Part shown: one piece after another, positions 19,901 through 28,354 of the stretch | Position numbering within the stretch: position 1 is the first letter of the stretch | Layout of the letters: each line of letters starts with the position of its first letter | Assembly: GCA_038255255.1 (NCBI GenBank) | Contig: JBBSLL010000011.1 | Span: 10,157 to 74,156, forward strand | DNA from: JBBQNY01 sp038255255 | GTDB taxonomy: Bacteria > Pseudomonadota > Gammaproteobacteria > Xanthomonadales > Ahniellaceae | Direction of reading: 5' to 3' | DNA length: 64,000 nucleotides | Position numbers and translations under genes: made by a program | Notes under the pieces: model-generated | What the model saw: the letters and a program-made list of their open reading frames with translations, nothing else | The model's database searches: none | Told to the model about the DNA's origin: nothing

Positions 19901-20835
19901 GCACCATGGACCTGACGCACGCAAACGATCAGCTGCGCGTCACCATCGACGAACTGCGCATGGCGGAGAACCAGTTGGTGGAGTCGGAAAAACTGGCCGC
20001 GCTCGGCGGGCTCGTCGCAGGCGTCGCACACGAGATAAACACGCCGCTCGGCATCGGCGTCACCGCAGCTTCGCACCTCGAGCACGAGACCGAGCGCTTC
20101 AATCGCAAGGCTGCGGCGGGCCAGCTCGACGCAGCGGAATTCGAGCGCTACCGGCTCATGGCATATGAATCGAGCCAACTCATTCTGCGCAACCTCCGTC
20201 GGGCAGACAAGCTCGTGCGCAGCTTCAAGCAGGTCGCGGTCGACCAGGCCAGCGAAGCGCGGCGTCGCATCGAGTTCTCGAGCTACCTCGACGAAATTCT
20301 GCTGTCGCTCAAGCCCATGCTGAAGAAAACCGGGCATCGCGTGGAACGCGACGTGGCAGAAGGCATCTGGATGGAAACCTATCCGGGCGCGATGTACCAG
20401 ATCGCTTCGAACCTGACGATGAATTCGGTGCAGCACGGCTTCGAAGGCATTTCGGACGGCAAGATCACGATCCGCGCGCGTCGCGTCCAGGAGCATGCGG
20501 TCATCGAGTACTCCGACAATGGCCGCGGCATGGACGCGCAGGTCCGCAAGCAGGTGTTCGAACCCTTTTTCACGACCAAGCGCGGCGCCGGGGGTTCGGG
20601 ACTCGGCATGCACATCGTATGGAACCTGGTGACCCAGGTGCTCGGGGGCACGATTGATTGCGACAGCAGTCCCGGCGCAGGCACCCGTTTCACGATGCGG
20701 GTTCCGCTGTCCGCGCCGATACCAGCGCAGCAGGACGCGACGTCAAACGACGTCAGTCCGGCATCTGCTCGCGCAGGCTCTCCGCTTCCGACCAGTTCTC
20801 CAGCAGCAGATCGACCAGTGCCGGATCGAACTTGA
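16969..20835 (+). CDS. Large membrane sensor histidine kinase with beta-propeller sensor domain
   Basis: 1288 residues from the ATG at 16969 (a TTG lies six codons upstream). A signal peptide is followed by a periplasmic Reg_prop-type double propeller with many repeats of the pattern DRxGxLWIGT...GLxRFD (residues about 45-630). A Y_Y_Y Ig-like domain ends near residue 790 and one membrane helix (GLFLGVLGLLMLPLWMI) spans about 800-820. Inside are a PAS domain with PAC motif (GMTEDITALKE), a coiled coil, the H-box LVAGVAHEINTPLG (His near 1020) and an HATPase domain (DNGRGMDAQVRK, GGSGLGMHIVWNL). No receiver or HTH domain follows, unlike the Bacteroidetes hybrid sensors that share this architecture. 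It overlaps the convergent HD-GYP regulator by 83 bp, a likely partner. Confidence 0.88.
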   Translation: MRGRVAGYVIAAALLLTAGGATRVAAEPLERVRFRHYTVDDGLSNLTARVVLQDRAGFIWIGTQNGLNRFDGYEFRKFTGDARNPDALRDGSITALADDGDGGVWVGSLSGGLARYSARTSRFTTILARPGGLASDAITALVRDRSGMLWIGSGAGHLQRFDAVRNRFDQPAGMPANGLGAIRALAPVRDGSMLVASSRGFWQVDARGDRSREWRDRDGGSINAHSMAQAANGEIAIGTTNAGVLHVDEKGLEVARSTMADGLADSTVRTVLFDPQGRLWAGTNDGLSRLDRRGSEPRTWRFGGQQGGLSSGRVQTLMHDREGILWVGTWLNGVSLFDPRTEAIAELRTEEADPVRLPGSAVPGLLTDTDGTVWLGVLESGGLVQFDVRRGLLRRYAPQPGVEGQLPNGVVQHIFRDRKGRLWVATAGGGLAFLDRGSERFGVLRHDPADPGSLPGDVIQRVLETRGGDLWVGTIESGAAMRCADCTAFRRFGADTLGGNSVNAIFEDSAGDVWIGLRPGGLVRYRPRTGAFERWAAEPGNPRALSHGAVSVVMEDSKARIWLGTLGGGIVEVVMGPERIVRTFETFASRDGLGADAIGGILEDRAGTLWISTIGGLSRFDPATRQVVNFGTSEGAQPWGYFIGAYDRLPDGRLLFGGLRGVTVLEPARARKIDNAPRVVVTRAFAGSTAAEPGANLMTDAPGAARAAQALRLPTGSNDFALEVSALSYAAPLELRYAYRLDGYDSDWIMTDPRRRLAMYSNLPPGQYVFRARARYAEGAWGPELHLPVVLPASWHQTASARIGLFLGVLGLLMLPLWMIRQHLRERERAAAELARSEDRLRQALHGSGDELWDVDLMKGGGIERVNPIGHIKPSAESFALTFENFLTAVHPDDREAFSRALSEHLTGKTPVFEVVYRLERIDGGWAWLRSRGRISGRQEDGRASRLTGMTEDITALKESEIALQKLNEQLDLHVRERTMDLTHANDQLRVTIDELRMAENQLVESEKLAALGGLVAGVAHEINTPLGIGVTAASHLEHETERFNRKAAAGQLDAAEFERYRLMAYESSQLILRNLRRADKLVRSFKQVAVDQASEARRRIEFSSYLDEILLSLKPMLKKTGHRVERDVAEGIWMETYPGAMYQIASNLTMNSVQHGFEGISDGKITIRARRVQEHAVIEYSDNGRGMDAQVRKQVFEPFFTTKRGAGGSGLGMHIVWNLVTQVLGGTIDCDSSPGAGTRFTMRVPLSAPIPAQQDATSNDVSPASARAGSPLPTSSPAADRPVPDRT

Positions 20836-22309
20836 TGCCGCGCTGCTCGATCATGTACGCGCGGATCTCGTCGGACGGCCAGGGCTCCTTGTAGCAGCGC
20901 CGGCTGCCGAGTGCGTCGAAGACGTCGGCGACCATCGTGATGCGTCCGCTCAGCGGGATGGCCTCGCCCGCGAGGGCGGCCGGATAGCCGCTGCCGTCCC
21001 AGTTTTCATGGTGGCTGATGGCGATCTCGGCGGCGAGCTTGAGCATCTGCCGCGACGATACCGAGAGCATGTCGTGACCCGCCTGCGCATGCGTGCGCAT
21101 GGTCATCGTCTCCTGCTCGGTGTGCGTTCCCGGCTTGTTGAGGATCGCATCGGGGATCGCGATCTTGCCGACGTCGTGCAGTGGGGCGGCGAATCGCAGC
21201 GCTTCGCACAGTTTGCTGTCGAGCCCGTAGATGCGTCCGAGGAATTCGGCCAGCAGGCCGACCCTGCGGACGTGCGCAGCAGTTTCGCTCGAGCGCGACT
21301 CGGCCGCGCCTGCCAGCAACCAGATCATCTCGAGCTGTGCGTCGAACAGTTCGCGGTTGAGGTGCAGGTTTTCGAACGCGATGGACACGTTGGTGCAGAA
21401 CACCTCCACCAGCCGGTAGTCGAGCGGCGACAAATCGCAGGCCTCGGCCACGTACAGCAGGCTTTCGGTCTGGTGACTGTCGGTGAAGTGGAGCACGTAG
21501 TGATCGCGAGCGAACAGGTGCTGCTTGCTGGCGAAGGCCGCGCGCAGCGACTCCATGATGTGCTGGGGCAGCGTGCGCGAAGCGCGTTGCTCCGCGAGCT
21601 CGGCGAAGTCTCCGGTGCCCGCGGCAATCACCATCCTGTCGACCCCGTTGTCGCCGGACCTGTCCGACTTGAGGTAGAGCGCGCCGCGGTTGAGTCCCAC
21701 CAGGTTGCCGAGCTGGGCGAGCACGGCCGAAGCGAACTCGCCGGGCTTCTCGTGCGAGAAAATGTACGACGATGCTTCGATCACGCGCTCGAGGCCGCGC
21801 TTGTTGGCCTCGATGATCATGATGTCCCGATAGCCGCGCAAAGCCGCGAACAGGGTGGTCGCAAGCTTCTGCGCGGTGAGCTCGGTCTTTTCCTTGTAAT
21901 CGTTGATGTCGTATTCGGCGATGATCTCGTGTTCCGGCGCCTGGCCCGGCTGGCCGGTGCGCAGAACGATGCGCGTGCGGTGGTTGTGGAGCTGGTCGCG
22001 CACGAAGCGCACGACATCGAGCCCCGCGTGCTCCGTTTCCATGACCACGTCGAGCAGCATCACCGCAATGTCGTCGTGCGTCGCAAGCAGTTGACGGGTT
22101 TCGGCGCCGCTGGTGGCGCGCAGCAATTCGAGCGGACGGCCCTCGAACTCGAAACCGCGGAGCACGAGATTCGTGATGTCGTGGACTTCTGGTTCGTCGT
22201 CCGCGATGAGAATCTTCCACGGGGCTGCAGCGGCGCGCAACGGCGCGCTGTCGCGGAACGCGATCGACTCAGGCGCATCGTCCACAGGCTCTGAACTCGA
22301 CGTCGACAT
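20753..22309 (-). CDS. Response regulator with DUF3369 and HD-GYP phosphodiesterase domain
   Basis: 518 residues. The N-terminal receiver has the acidic pair in LIADDEPEVHD and the phospho-Asp in MLLDVVME. DUF3369, a GAF-like sensor domain, occupies about residues 180-325. The HD-GYP domain shows HDVGKIAIPD and HHENWDGSGYP, keeping the HD and metal ligands. The GYP signature reads as GSGYP within that loop, so the enzyme is probably an active cyclic-di-GMP phosphodiesterase. It is convergent with and overlaps the sensor kinase at 16969-20835. Pairing with that kinase is suggested by position only. Confidence 0.9.
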   Translation of the reverse strand: MSTSSSEPVDDAPESIAFRDSAPLRAAAAPWKILIADDEPEVHDITNLVLRGFEFEGRPLELLRATSGAETRQLLATHDDIAVMLLDVVMETEHAGLDVVRFVRDQLHNHRTRIVLRTGQPGQAPEHEIIAEYDINDYKEKTELTAQKLATTLFAALRGYRDIMIIEANKRGLERVIEASSYIFSHEKPGEFASAVLAQLGNLVGLNRGALYLKSDRSGDNGVDRMVIAAGTGDFAELAEQRASRTLPQHIMESLRAAFASKQHLFARDHYVLHFTDSHQTESLLYVAEACDLSPLDYRLVEVFCTNVSIAFENLHLNRELFDAQLEMIWLLAGAAESRSSETAAHVRRVGLLAEFLGRIYGLDSKLCEALRFAAPLHDVGKIAIPDAILNKPGTHTEQETMTMRTHAQAGHDMLSVSSRQMLKLAAEIAISHHENWDGSGYPAALAGEAIPLSGRITMVADVFDALGSRRCYKEPWPSDEIRAYMIEQRGIKFDPALVDLLLENWSEAESLREQMPD

Positions 22310-22447
22310 AGGCTGAATGCAGCCGCAGCAGGGAGCAATCGCAGTATGCAGGTAAATGATGCGAATGCGGCAACAAATCCGTGACCAATTGCGTCTCAGC
22401 GCAGGGCACGCCTAAATGCGCGCCCTTCCATGCGCGGAACGGGACAG

Positions 22448-23113
22448 CTACAAAAGACGCTGCGTGATCGCCTTCAACACCGCATGCGTACGGTCGCGCG
22501 AATCGAGCTTTAGCAGCAGGTCGGAAACGTAGTTCTTCACCGTGCCTTCCGCCAGGTGCAGGTTGCGGCCGATTTCCTTGTTGGAGTAACCGCCAGCAAT
22601 GAGGCGCAGGATGCTCGCTTCGCGTTCTGTCAGCTGAACGTTGCCGGCTTGCGATGTGCGCGGCAGCGCCGCGCGCACCACGCCGAGGCTCACGGGTTGC
22701 AGCAGGGTCGCGCCGCCCGCGACCCGCAGGATCGCGTCGTGAAGCTCTTCAGGCAGTGCATCCTTGAGCAGGAATCCCTGCGCTCCGGCCGCCACCGCGC
22801 GCTGCATCAACTCGCGCTCGTCGAACGTGGTCAGGAGGATGACGGGCGTGGCGTTGCCCTGTTCGCGCAGCCGTTCGATCAGTCCGATGCCGTCGAGTCC
22901 TGGCATCCGGATGTCGCTGACCACGACATCGACCGGTCGCTGGCGCAGCGCCTCGACCAGTTGTGCGGCGTCGGTCGACTCGAGCGCGACTTCGATGTCG
23001 CCGAAATCCCCGAGCAGGGCGGACAGGCCGCGCAGCACCAGCGCCTGATCGTCGACCAGCGCGATGCGGATGCGCGACGGGGGTGCCACCGCGCCTGCGC
23101 TACCGTCGGTCAT
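22448..23113 (-). CDS. LuxR-type response regulator
   Basis: 221 residues from the ATG at 23113. The NarL/FixJ layout is an N-terminal receiver (ALVDDQALV, phospho-Asp in VVVSDIRMPGLDG, Lys in LLKDALP) and a C-terminal LuxR HTH (LTEREASILRLIAGGYSNKE, then AEGTVKNYVSDLLLKL). It overlaps the upstream histidine kinase by four bases, so the two form a classical two-component pair. Target genes are unknown; the divergent membrane protein at 24411 is on the other side of the kinase. Confidence 0.92.
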   Translation of the reverse strand: MTDGSAGAVAPPSRIRIALVDDQALVLRGLSALLGDFGDIEVALESTDAAQLVEALRQRPVDVVVSDIRMPGLDGIGLIERLREQGNATPVILLTTFDERELMQRAVAAGAQGFLLKDALPEELHDAILRVAGGATLLQPVSLGVVRAALPRTSQAGNVQLTEREASILRLIAGGYSNKEIGRNLHLAEGTVKNYVSDLLLKLDSRDRTHAVLKAITQRLL

Positions 23114-24270
23114 GCAGGCACCGAGGCCACGAGCCGGACGCCGCGCCCGGCCCTGCTCTTTACGTCGAGCGCGCCGCCCACCGCGTCCAGTCGTTCGCGC
23201 ATGCCCTTGAGTCCATTGCCGAAGCGCACCATCGCACCCTGCGAGCCGTCGTCCTCGACGCGAAGCTCGATAGTGTCGTCGAGGCGCGCGCAATGCACCT
23301 GGATCCGCGTCGGCGCCCCGTGGCGCAGCGCGTTGGTGACTGCCTCCTGCGCACACCGGAGCAGCGTTTCAGCCTGGCCGATCGCGGCAAGGCGCGTGTC
23401 GGCGTCGACTTCGATGTCGATGCGCACGCCGGGGACTGCCCGCGCCAGCGCATTGAGCGCGGCACTGAGGTCGACTCCGTCATGGCGCCGCAACTCGCTG
23501 ACCACGGCGCGGATATCGTCGAGCAGTTCAGTGGCGAGCAGGGTGGACACGCGCACTTCGTCGCGCGCCGACAGCGCGGGATCGCGCGCGAGCAGCGCGA
23601 GGTTGAGCTTGAGCGCGGTGAGCTTGTGGCCGGCGACGTCGTGCAACTCGCGTGACAGGCGCAGGCGCTCCTCGCTGCGTGTGCTTTCAGAGAGCAGCTC
23701 GCGCGTCGCCAGGAGTTCGCCGTTCGCCATCACCAGCGCTTCGCGCGCACGCTCGGCGCGGACCGCGTACAGCCCGGTCACCGCCGCGAATGCCTGGAAT
23801 CCCATCAGCGGAAGCAGGCGCACCAGTGCGGTCGCCCAGCCGAGTTCGTGCGACCAGATCCACAACATCGCGACATTGAATGCCACGAGCCACAGCACCG
23901 CAGTCCGGATCGACAGCATCGAGATCAGCTGGGCGGCCACAATGATCAGCAGCACGCCCGCGGAGCCCTCGCGCAGGGTCCATATCGCGCCTAGTGCGGC
24001 CAGTGCCTGCGACACAACGAGAGCCACTTGCAGCGGACTGCAGTCTCGGCGTTGCTCGAGCATGCTCCGCCAGCAGAACAGCGCAATGAAGGCGATCAGC
24101 AAGGCAGCGCCCAGCCACGTCCGGGCGCTGCCCTCGCGCAGGCTGGCGAAGTCGACAACATCGATAGCGATGGCGAACCAGGTGATGTAGGCAGCCCAGC
24201 TCAGCGGCGAGAGCAGCCCTTCGCCCCAGAAGCGATCGCGGCGTACCGCGGGAGTGGGGGAGTCGTCCAT
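23110..24270 (-). CDS. Sensor histidine kinase, HisKA_3 (NarL-partner) type
   Basis: 386 residues from the ATG at 24270. The N half has five or six membrane helices with hardly any periplasmic loops, like DesK-type sensors that monitor the membrane. The dimerisation/phosphoacceptor motif is LSRELHDVAGHKLTALKLN and the HATPase domain shows QEAVTNALRHG and FGNGLKGMRERLDAVGG. The usual DNG/DDG metal-binding triplet reads VEDDGSQG. Its stop overlaps the regulator start. A long Ala/Leu-rich coiled region links the helices to the H-box. Confidence 0.9.
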   Translation of the reverse strand: MDDSPTPAVRRDRFWGEGLLSPLSWAAYITWFAIAIDVVDFASLREGSARTWLGAALLIAFIALFCWRSMLEQRRDCSPLQVALVVSQALAALGAIWTLREGSAGVLLIIVAAQLISMLSIRTAVLWLVAFNVAMLWIWSHELGWATALVRLLPLMGFQAFAAVTGLYAVRAERAREALVMANGELLATRELLSESTRSEERLRLSRELHDVAGHKLTALKLNLALLARDPALSARDEVRVSTLLATELLDDIRAVVSELRRHDGVDLSAALNALARAVPGVRIDIEVDADTRLAAIGQAETLLRCAQEAVTNALRHGAPTRIQVHCARLDDTIELRVEDDGSQGAMVRFGNGLKGMRERLDAVGGALDVKSRAGRGVRLVASVPA

Positions 24271-24410
24271 GCGCCGAGTATAGGCAGCGCCCGCGTGGCC
24301 GCACGCCGCGAACGCGCGAAGGTGACGAATGGCACCTCGAATGGGGGACGCCCGGCACCCGCGCAATTCCGCGCGACGGCCGACACTGGAGCCTCACCGG
24401 AGAGAGCGCC

Positions 24411-25127
24411 ATGACTGCCTACCAATTACTGCTTGCTGCGCACGTTGCCGCTGGCACCGTTGCGCTCGTTACCTTCTGGATGGCGGCGGCGGTGCGCAAG
24501 GGCTCGCCTCTGCACCGCCGGGTAGGGCAGGCGTTCCTGCTCGCCATGCTCGGCGTCGTACTGACCTCCGTTCCATTCGCCGTGATATTCCTCATGCAGG
24601 GCCGCAGCGGGATCGGCGTGTTCTTCGCCTACCTGGTGGTGATCACCTCCACCGCCCTGTGGAGCGGCTGGCGCGCCATCCGCAGCAAGCGCGACGTGCG
24701 CGGATACCTGACGCCCTGGTACCGGGGACTGGCGTGGGTCAACATCGGCAGCGGCGCCGTGGTGTTCGCGATCGGCATCGCGATGCAGAGCGTGCTGCTC
24801 GCCGCATTCTGCTGGATCGGAATCCTCGGCGGCATCGGCATGCTGCGCCAGCTGCGCGCGCCGCCGACCGCACGCAACTGGTGGCTCAAGGAACACTACA
24901 GCGCGATGATCGCCAGCGGCATCGCGACGCACGTCGCGTTCCTTGGCCTGGGTCTCACCCGCATTCTGAAGCCGTTCGACATCGTGCCGCCGCAGGAACT
25001 CGCATGGTTCGCGCCCGTCGCGATCGCGATCGCCGCCCGCATCTACCTCGACCGCAAGTACGCGGCGCGCCCCTCACCTGACAGGACGTCCGTCGGCACT
25101 GTTCTGGCTTCGACAGCGAGGCGCTAG
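24411..25127 (+). CDS. Multi-pass membrane protein, DUF2306-like
   Basis: 238 residues with six or so hydrophobic helices. It begins with AYQLLLAAHVAAGTVALVTFW, the AAHVxxGxxAL pattern of small DUF2306-like membrane proteins, followed by RKGSPLHRRVGQ, typical of the first cytoplasmic loop. HYSAMIASGIATHVAFLGLG later carries a conserved His pair that could bind haem or metal. Function unknown. It is divergent from the DesK-like kinase, 140 bp apart, so it may be a target of that two-component pair, an inference from location only. Confidence 0.7.
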   Translation: MTAYQLLLAAHVAAGTVALVTFWMAAAVRKGSPLHRRVGQAFLLAMLGVVLTSVPFAVIFLMQGRSGIGVFFAYLVVITSTALWSGWRAIRSKRDVRGYLTPWYRGLAWVNIGSGAVVFAIGIAMQSVLLAAFCWIGILGGIGMLRQLRAPPTARNWWLKEHYSAMIASGIATHVAFLGLGLTRILKPFDIVPPQELAWFAPVAIAIAARIYLDRKYAARPSPDRTSVGTVLASTARR

Positions 25128-25139
25128 TCGCGCGACGGC

Positions 25140-25208
25140 AGCCGAGCGCAGCTCGGCTCTACAGGTGCCGGAGGATCGAAATGATGTAGAGCGGAGCTGC
25201 GCTCCGCT
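25140..25208. repeat. REP-like element, family B (AGCCGAGC/TGTAGAGC type)
   Basis: Two hairpins face each other: GCCGAGCGCAGCTCGGC followed by TCTACA, then TGTAGAGCGGAGCTGCGCTCCGC. The same pair, in the opposite order, is embedded in the icmF coding sequence at 38313-38383. Here it is intergenic, after the membrane-protein gene. Confidence 0.85.
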
Positions 25209-25410
25209 ATAGCTTCGTGACCCCGGGGGAGAGGGGACAACGGTTCGCCGCGCGACTCGCCGCAACGTTCTGGTCGCGGAGCAGAATCGAGTTCAGTAGA
25301 TCCAGGCGTTCCGCGGGCGTCGATGCAGCGCGCGGTGCGCGCTCGGGATTGCGCGCCAAGGCGCGCAGGGATTCAACGGCGATTCGGGTCAGCGGCTCGT
25401 CTGAGTTCAT
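25207..25410 (-). CDS. Possible small partner protein of the nucleotidyltransferase
   Basis: 67 codons from the ATG at 25410, overlapping the 3' end of the nucleotidyltransferase gene by 38 bases. The first 50 residues are protein-like (RIAVESLRALARNPERAPRA, then ERLDLLNSILLRDQN), while the tail reads into the REP element. Small proteins overlapping a nucleotidyltransferase gene are common in toxin-antitoxin-like modules, but I do not recognise a family, and it may be a chance frame. Confidence 0.35.
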   Translation of the reverse strand: MNSDEPLTRIAVESLRALARNPERAPRAASTPAERLDLLNSILLRDQNVAASRAANRCPLSPGVTKL

Positions 25411-25921
25411 CGAACAAGTCCTCCCGGTCGAATATCCCGAAGTATCCTCGCACTTCTTCCCAATTCAAGGTCGAGCCGCGTTCCCTCATGACCTCGAGCA
25501 TGTCTGCCAAATCCCGGAGGCGGCGCGGATCGTCGTTGAACGCCTGGATCTTCAACCCCAGCAGACCTTCGGCAGAGATCACAGCTAATTGCAGCCCACC
25601 GTACGCGACTCGCGTAGCGCCCGATAACAGGGCGCGCGACACCTCCCGGTGCGCATGCACGAAGTCGGCGCGGCGATTGCCGCTGACGTAGCTCGACAGG
25701 TCTTCGCGCCGGTCGATGGCTTCATATCCCATCTCCAGCATCAAGGCATGGATACGGGCCTCGTCGTCGAGGTCGACCAGGAAATCGACGTCGTGGGTCG
25801 CTCGCGAGTACCCGTGCACGTTTACAGCCAGACCGCCGATCAGTGCATGTCGTATGCCGCCGGCCTCGAATCGCGAAACCAGCTCACGCAGCTGCTCGAA
25901 AAGGCGCGATTGCCCGGTCAC
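25373..25921 (-). CDS. Nucleotidyltransferase-fold protein (MNT/AbiEii-like)
   Basis: 182 residues from a GTG at 25921 that overlaps the stop of the isovaleryl-CoA dehydrogenase gene (GTGA), which decides the start. The polymerase-beta-type motif is ALIGGLAVNVHGYSRATHD followed by VDFLVD, giving GG and the D-x-D metal ligands. GLLGLKIQAFNDDPRRLRD is the segment seen near the end of such nucleotidyltransferases. Proteins of this kind are often toxin or antitoxin components that nucleotidylate RNA or protein. Attachment to a catabolic operon by translational coupling is unusual. Confidence 0.75.
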   Translation of the reverse strand: MTGQSRLFEQLRELVSRFEAGGIRHALIGGLAVNVHGYSRATHDVDFLVDLDDEARIHALMLEMGYEAIDRREDLSSYVSGNRRADFVHAHREVSRALLSGATRVAYGGLQLAVISAEGLLGLKIQAFNDDPRRLRDLADMLEVMRERGSTLNWEEVRGYFGIFDREDLFDELRRAADPNRR

Positions 25922-27072
25922 GAATCGGCGAGAAGCTCGCGACCGATCAGCATGCGGCGGATTTCGTTGGTGCCGGCACCGATCGCGTAGAGCTTGGCAT
26001 CGCGCAGCAACCGACCGGTCGGGTACTCGTTGATGTAGCCGTTGCCGCCCAGCGTCTGGATGGCTTCGAGCGTGACGGCGACTGCCGCATCGGATGCATG
26101 CAGCAGGCACGCAGCGGGATCCACGCGCGACGTTTCGCCGCGATCGTAGGCCTGTGCAACGGCGTAGCCGAACGCACGCGCGGACTGCAGCGCGGTGTAC
26201 ATGTCGGCCAGCTTGCCCTGCATGAGGCCGAAGGTTCCGATCGGCTGGTCGAACTGCTTGCGCTCGCGGGCGTAGGGCAGCGCGACGTCCAGCGCCGCCT
26301 GCATCAGTCCCAGCGGCCCACCGGTCAACACGAGTCGCTCGGTGTTGAGCCCGCTCATGAGCACGCGCACGCCCTGGTTCACCTCGCCGAGGACGTTGGC
26401 GTGCGGGATCGCGCACTCATCGAAAACCAGTTCACAGGTGTTGGATCCGCGCATGCCGAACTTGTCGAGCTTCTGCGCCGTCGTGAAGCCCGGCATGCCG
26501 CGTTCGACGATGAAAGCCGTGATGGACCGCGACCCCACGGACTTCGGCGCGGTCCGCATGTAGACCACCAGCACGTCGGCCTCGGGACCGTTGGTGATCC
26601 ACATCTTGCTGCCGGTTGCGATCCATTCGTCGCCGCGACGTTCCGCGCGGCACGCCATCGATCCGACGACGTCGGACCCGGCGCCCGGTTCGCTCATCGC
26701 CAGCGCACCCTTCCACTCGCCCGTGCAGAGTTTGGGCAGGTACTTCCTGCGCTGCTCCTCGCTGCCGTTGTGGAACAGGTTCTGCACGCAAAGGTTCGAA
26801 TGCGCGCCGTACGAAAGGCCCACCGATCCCGACGCCCGCGAGATTTCTTCCATCGCGACCAGATGCGCCAGGAAGCCGAGACCCGAGCCTCCGTACTCTC
26901 CCGGCACGGTCAGTCCAAGCAGGCCCATTTCCCCGAGTTTTGGCCAGAGATCCTGCGGAAACGCATTCTCATGATCGATGTCGGCCGCGCGCGGCGCGAT
27001 CTCCGCATCCGCGAACCGGCGAACGGCGTCACGCAGGCTGTCGACTTCTTCGCCGAGCGGGAAGGGTTTCAT
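25918..27072 (-). CDS. liuA: Isovaleryl-CoA dehydrogenase
   Basis: 384 residues, full length for an acyl-CoA dehydrogenase. Flavin and substrate motifs are ALAMSEPGAGSDVVG and KMWITNGPEADVLVVY. SGSVGLSYGAHSNLCVQNL is characteristic of the isovaleryl-CoA subgroup, as is the catalytic Glu placed in the late helix before the C-terminal EYPTGRLLRDAKLYAIGAGT. It oxidises isovaleryl-CoA to 3-methylcrotonyl-CoA, the substrate of LiuBD. It lies 17 bp downstream of leucine dehydrogenase, away from the other liu genes at 4502-10639. Confidence 0.92.
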   Translation of the reverse strand: MKPFPLGEEVDSLRDAVRRFADAEIAPRAADIDHENAFPQDLWPKLGEMGLLGLTVPGEYGGSGLGFLAHLVAMEEISRASGSVGLSYGAHSNLCVQNLFHNGSEEQRRKYLPKLCTGEWKGALAMSEPGAGSDVVGSMACRAERRGDEWIATGSKMWITNGPEADVLVVYMRTAPKSVGSRSITAFIVERGMPGFTTAQKLDKFGMRGSNTCELVFDECAIPHANVLGEVNQGVRVLMSGLNTERLVLTGGPLGLMQAALDVALPYARERKQFDQPIGTFGLMQGKLADMYTALQSARAFGYAVAQAYDRGETSRVDPAACLLHASDAAVAVTLEAIQTLGGNGYINEYPTGRLLRDAKLYAIGAGTNEIRRMLIGRELLADS

Positions 27073-27089
27073 TCTGATCCTCGATGCGG

Positions 27090-28193
27090 TCAGTGACCGC
27101 GGATGCGGCCCTGGAAGCGCGGGCCGGCCCCGCCCATGAAGGGCAGCTTGATCTTGCCGATCGATTCGATGCGGTCCTCGGCGAGCCGGTCGGCGGCGCG
27201 ATAGGTGGGAATTCCCTCGGTCTTGGCGATCTCGAAGATGCGCACGAGGTTGTGATAGATCGTGCGCATCATGCGCATCGCGCGTTCGCGGTTGTATCCA
27301 TCGATCTCGAGCGACACGTTCATGAGACCGCCTGCGTTCACCGCATAGTCGGGCGCGTAGAGTATTCCGCGCTTCTGCACCTCGTCGCCGATCGCATCAT
27401 TCGCGAGCTGGTTGTTGGCGGCCCCGCAGATGATCTTGCACTTGAGTCGCGGGAGAGTCTGCTCGTTGACCGTGCCACCGAGGGCGCACGGCGAGTACAC
27501 GTCCGCATCGGTGTCGTAGATGTCGTTGAGCGCGACGGCAACGGCGCCGTACTGGTCCACCGCGCGTTCGACGGCTTCCGCATTGATGTCCGTCACATAG
27601 ACTTTTGCGCCCTGTTCGCGCAGCAGTTTCACGAACTCCATGCCGACATGCCCCACGCCCTGGACCGCGTAGGTGTGCGCCGAGACTTCCTCGTGCCCGA
27701 ACTGGTGCTTGAGCGCGGCCAGCAGCCCCTGCAGCGTTCCGTAGGCGGTGAACGGCGACGGATCGCCCGAACCACCATGGACCTGGTGGACTCCCGTGAC
27801 GTAGTCGGTTTCCTTCAGCACGAATTCCATGTCGTTGACGTCGATGCCCACATCTTCCGCGGTCATGTAACGGCCGCCGAGCGAGTTGACGAAACGTCCG
27901 AATGCGCGGAACAGGGCTTCGCTCTTGTCCTTGCGCGGATCACCGATGATGACCGCCTTGCCGCCGCCGAGATTCAGCCCCGCGACCGCGGCCTTGTAGG
28001 TCATGCCGCGCGACAGCCTCAGCACGTCCTCGAGCGCGTCGGCTTCGGTCGCATAGGGCCACATGCGTAGGCCGCCCAGCGCCGGGCCCAGTACGGAGTT
28101 GTGGATCGCAATGATGGCCTTGAGCCCCGCGTCCTGGTTCTGGCAGAACACGACCTGCTCGTGGCCGCTCTTGGCAATCGTTTCAAAAATCAT
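27090..28193 (-). CDS. Leucine dehydrogenase (Glu/Leu/Phe/Val dehydrogenase family)
   Basis: 367 residues. The N-terminal substrate domain has GPALGGLRMWPY and the catalytic Lys in MTYKAAVAGLNLGGGKAVI. The Rossmann domain has VQGVGHVGMEFVKLL. It deaminates leucine, valine or isoleucine to the 2-oxo acid with NAD. The context with liuA suggests leucine as the main substrate. The two genes form one transcription unit, with the nucleotidyltransferase gene attached at the end. Confidence 0.9.
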   Translation of the reverse strand: MIFETIAKSGHEQVVFCQNQDAGLKAIIAIHNSVLGPALGGLRMWPYATEADALEDVLRLSRGMTYKAAVAGLNLGGGKAVIIGDPRKDKSEALFRAFGRFVNSLGGRYMTAEDVGIDVNDMEFVLKETDYVTGVHQVHGGSGDPSPFTAYGTLQGLLAALKHQFGHEEVSAHTYAVQGVGHVGMEFVKLLREQGAKVYVTDINAEAVERAVDQYGAVAVALNDIYDTDADVYSPCALGGTVNEQTLPRLKCKIICGAANNQLANDAIGDEVQKRGILYAPDYAVNAGGLMNVSLEIDGYNRERAMRMMRTIYHNLVRIFEIAKTEGIPTYRAADRLAEDRIESIGKIKLPFMGGAGPRFQGRIRGH

Positions 28194-28354
28194 CGGGTGC
28201 TCCGAAAGGGAGGATGTGGGGCGTGCGCGAAACCGTCAATGTTAACGCAGGGCGGTGCATGCGGCCTTATCCCGGTTGCCAGGGCGGATTGCGCGATGCT
28301 GCGCGCAGGGTGCTGAGGGAGCGGTCTTGATCGTCGAACGGTCGGCGCAGGCAA

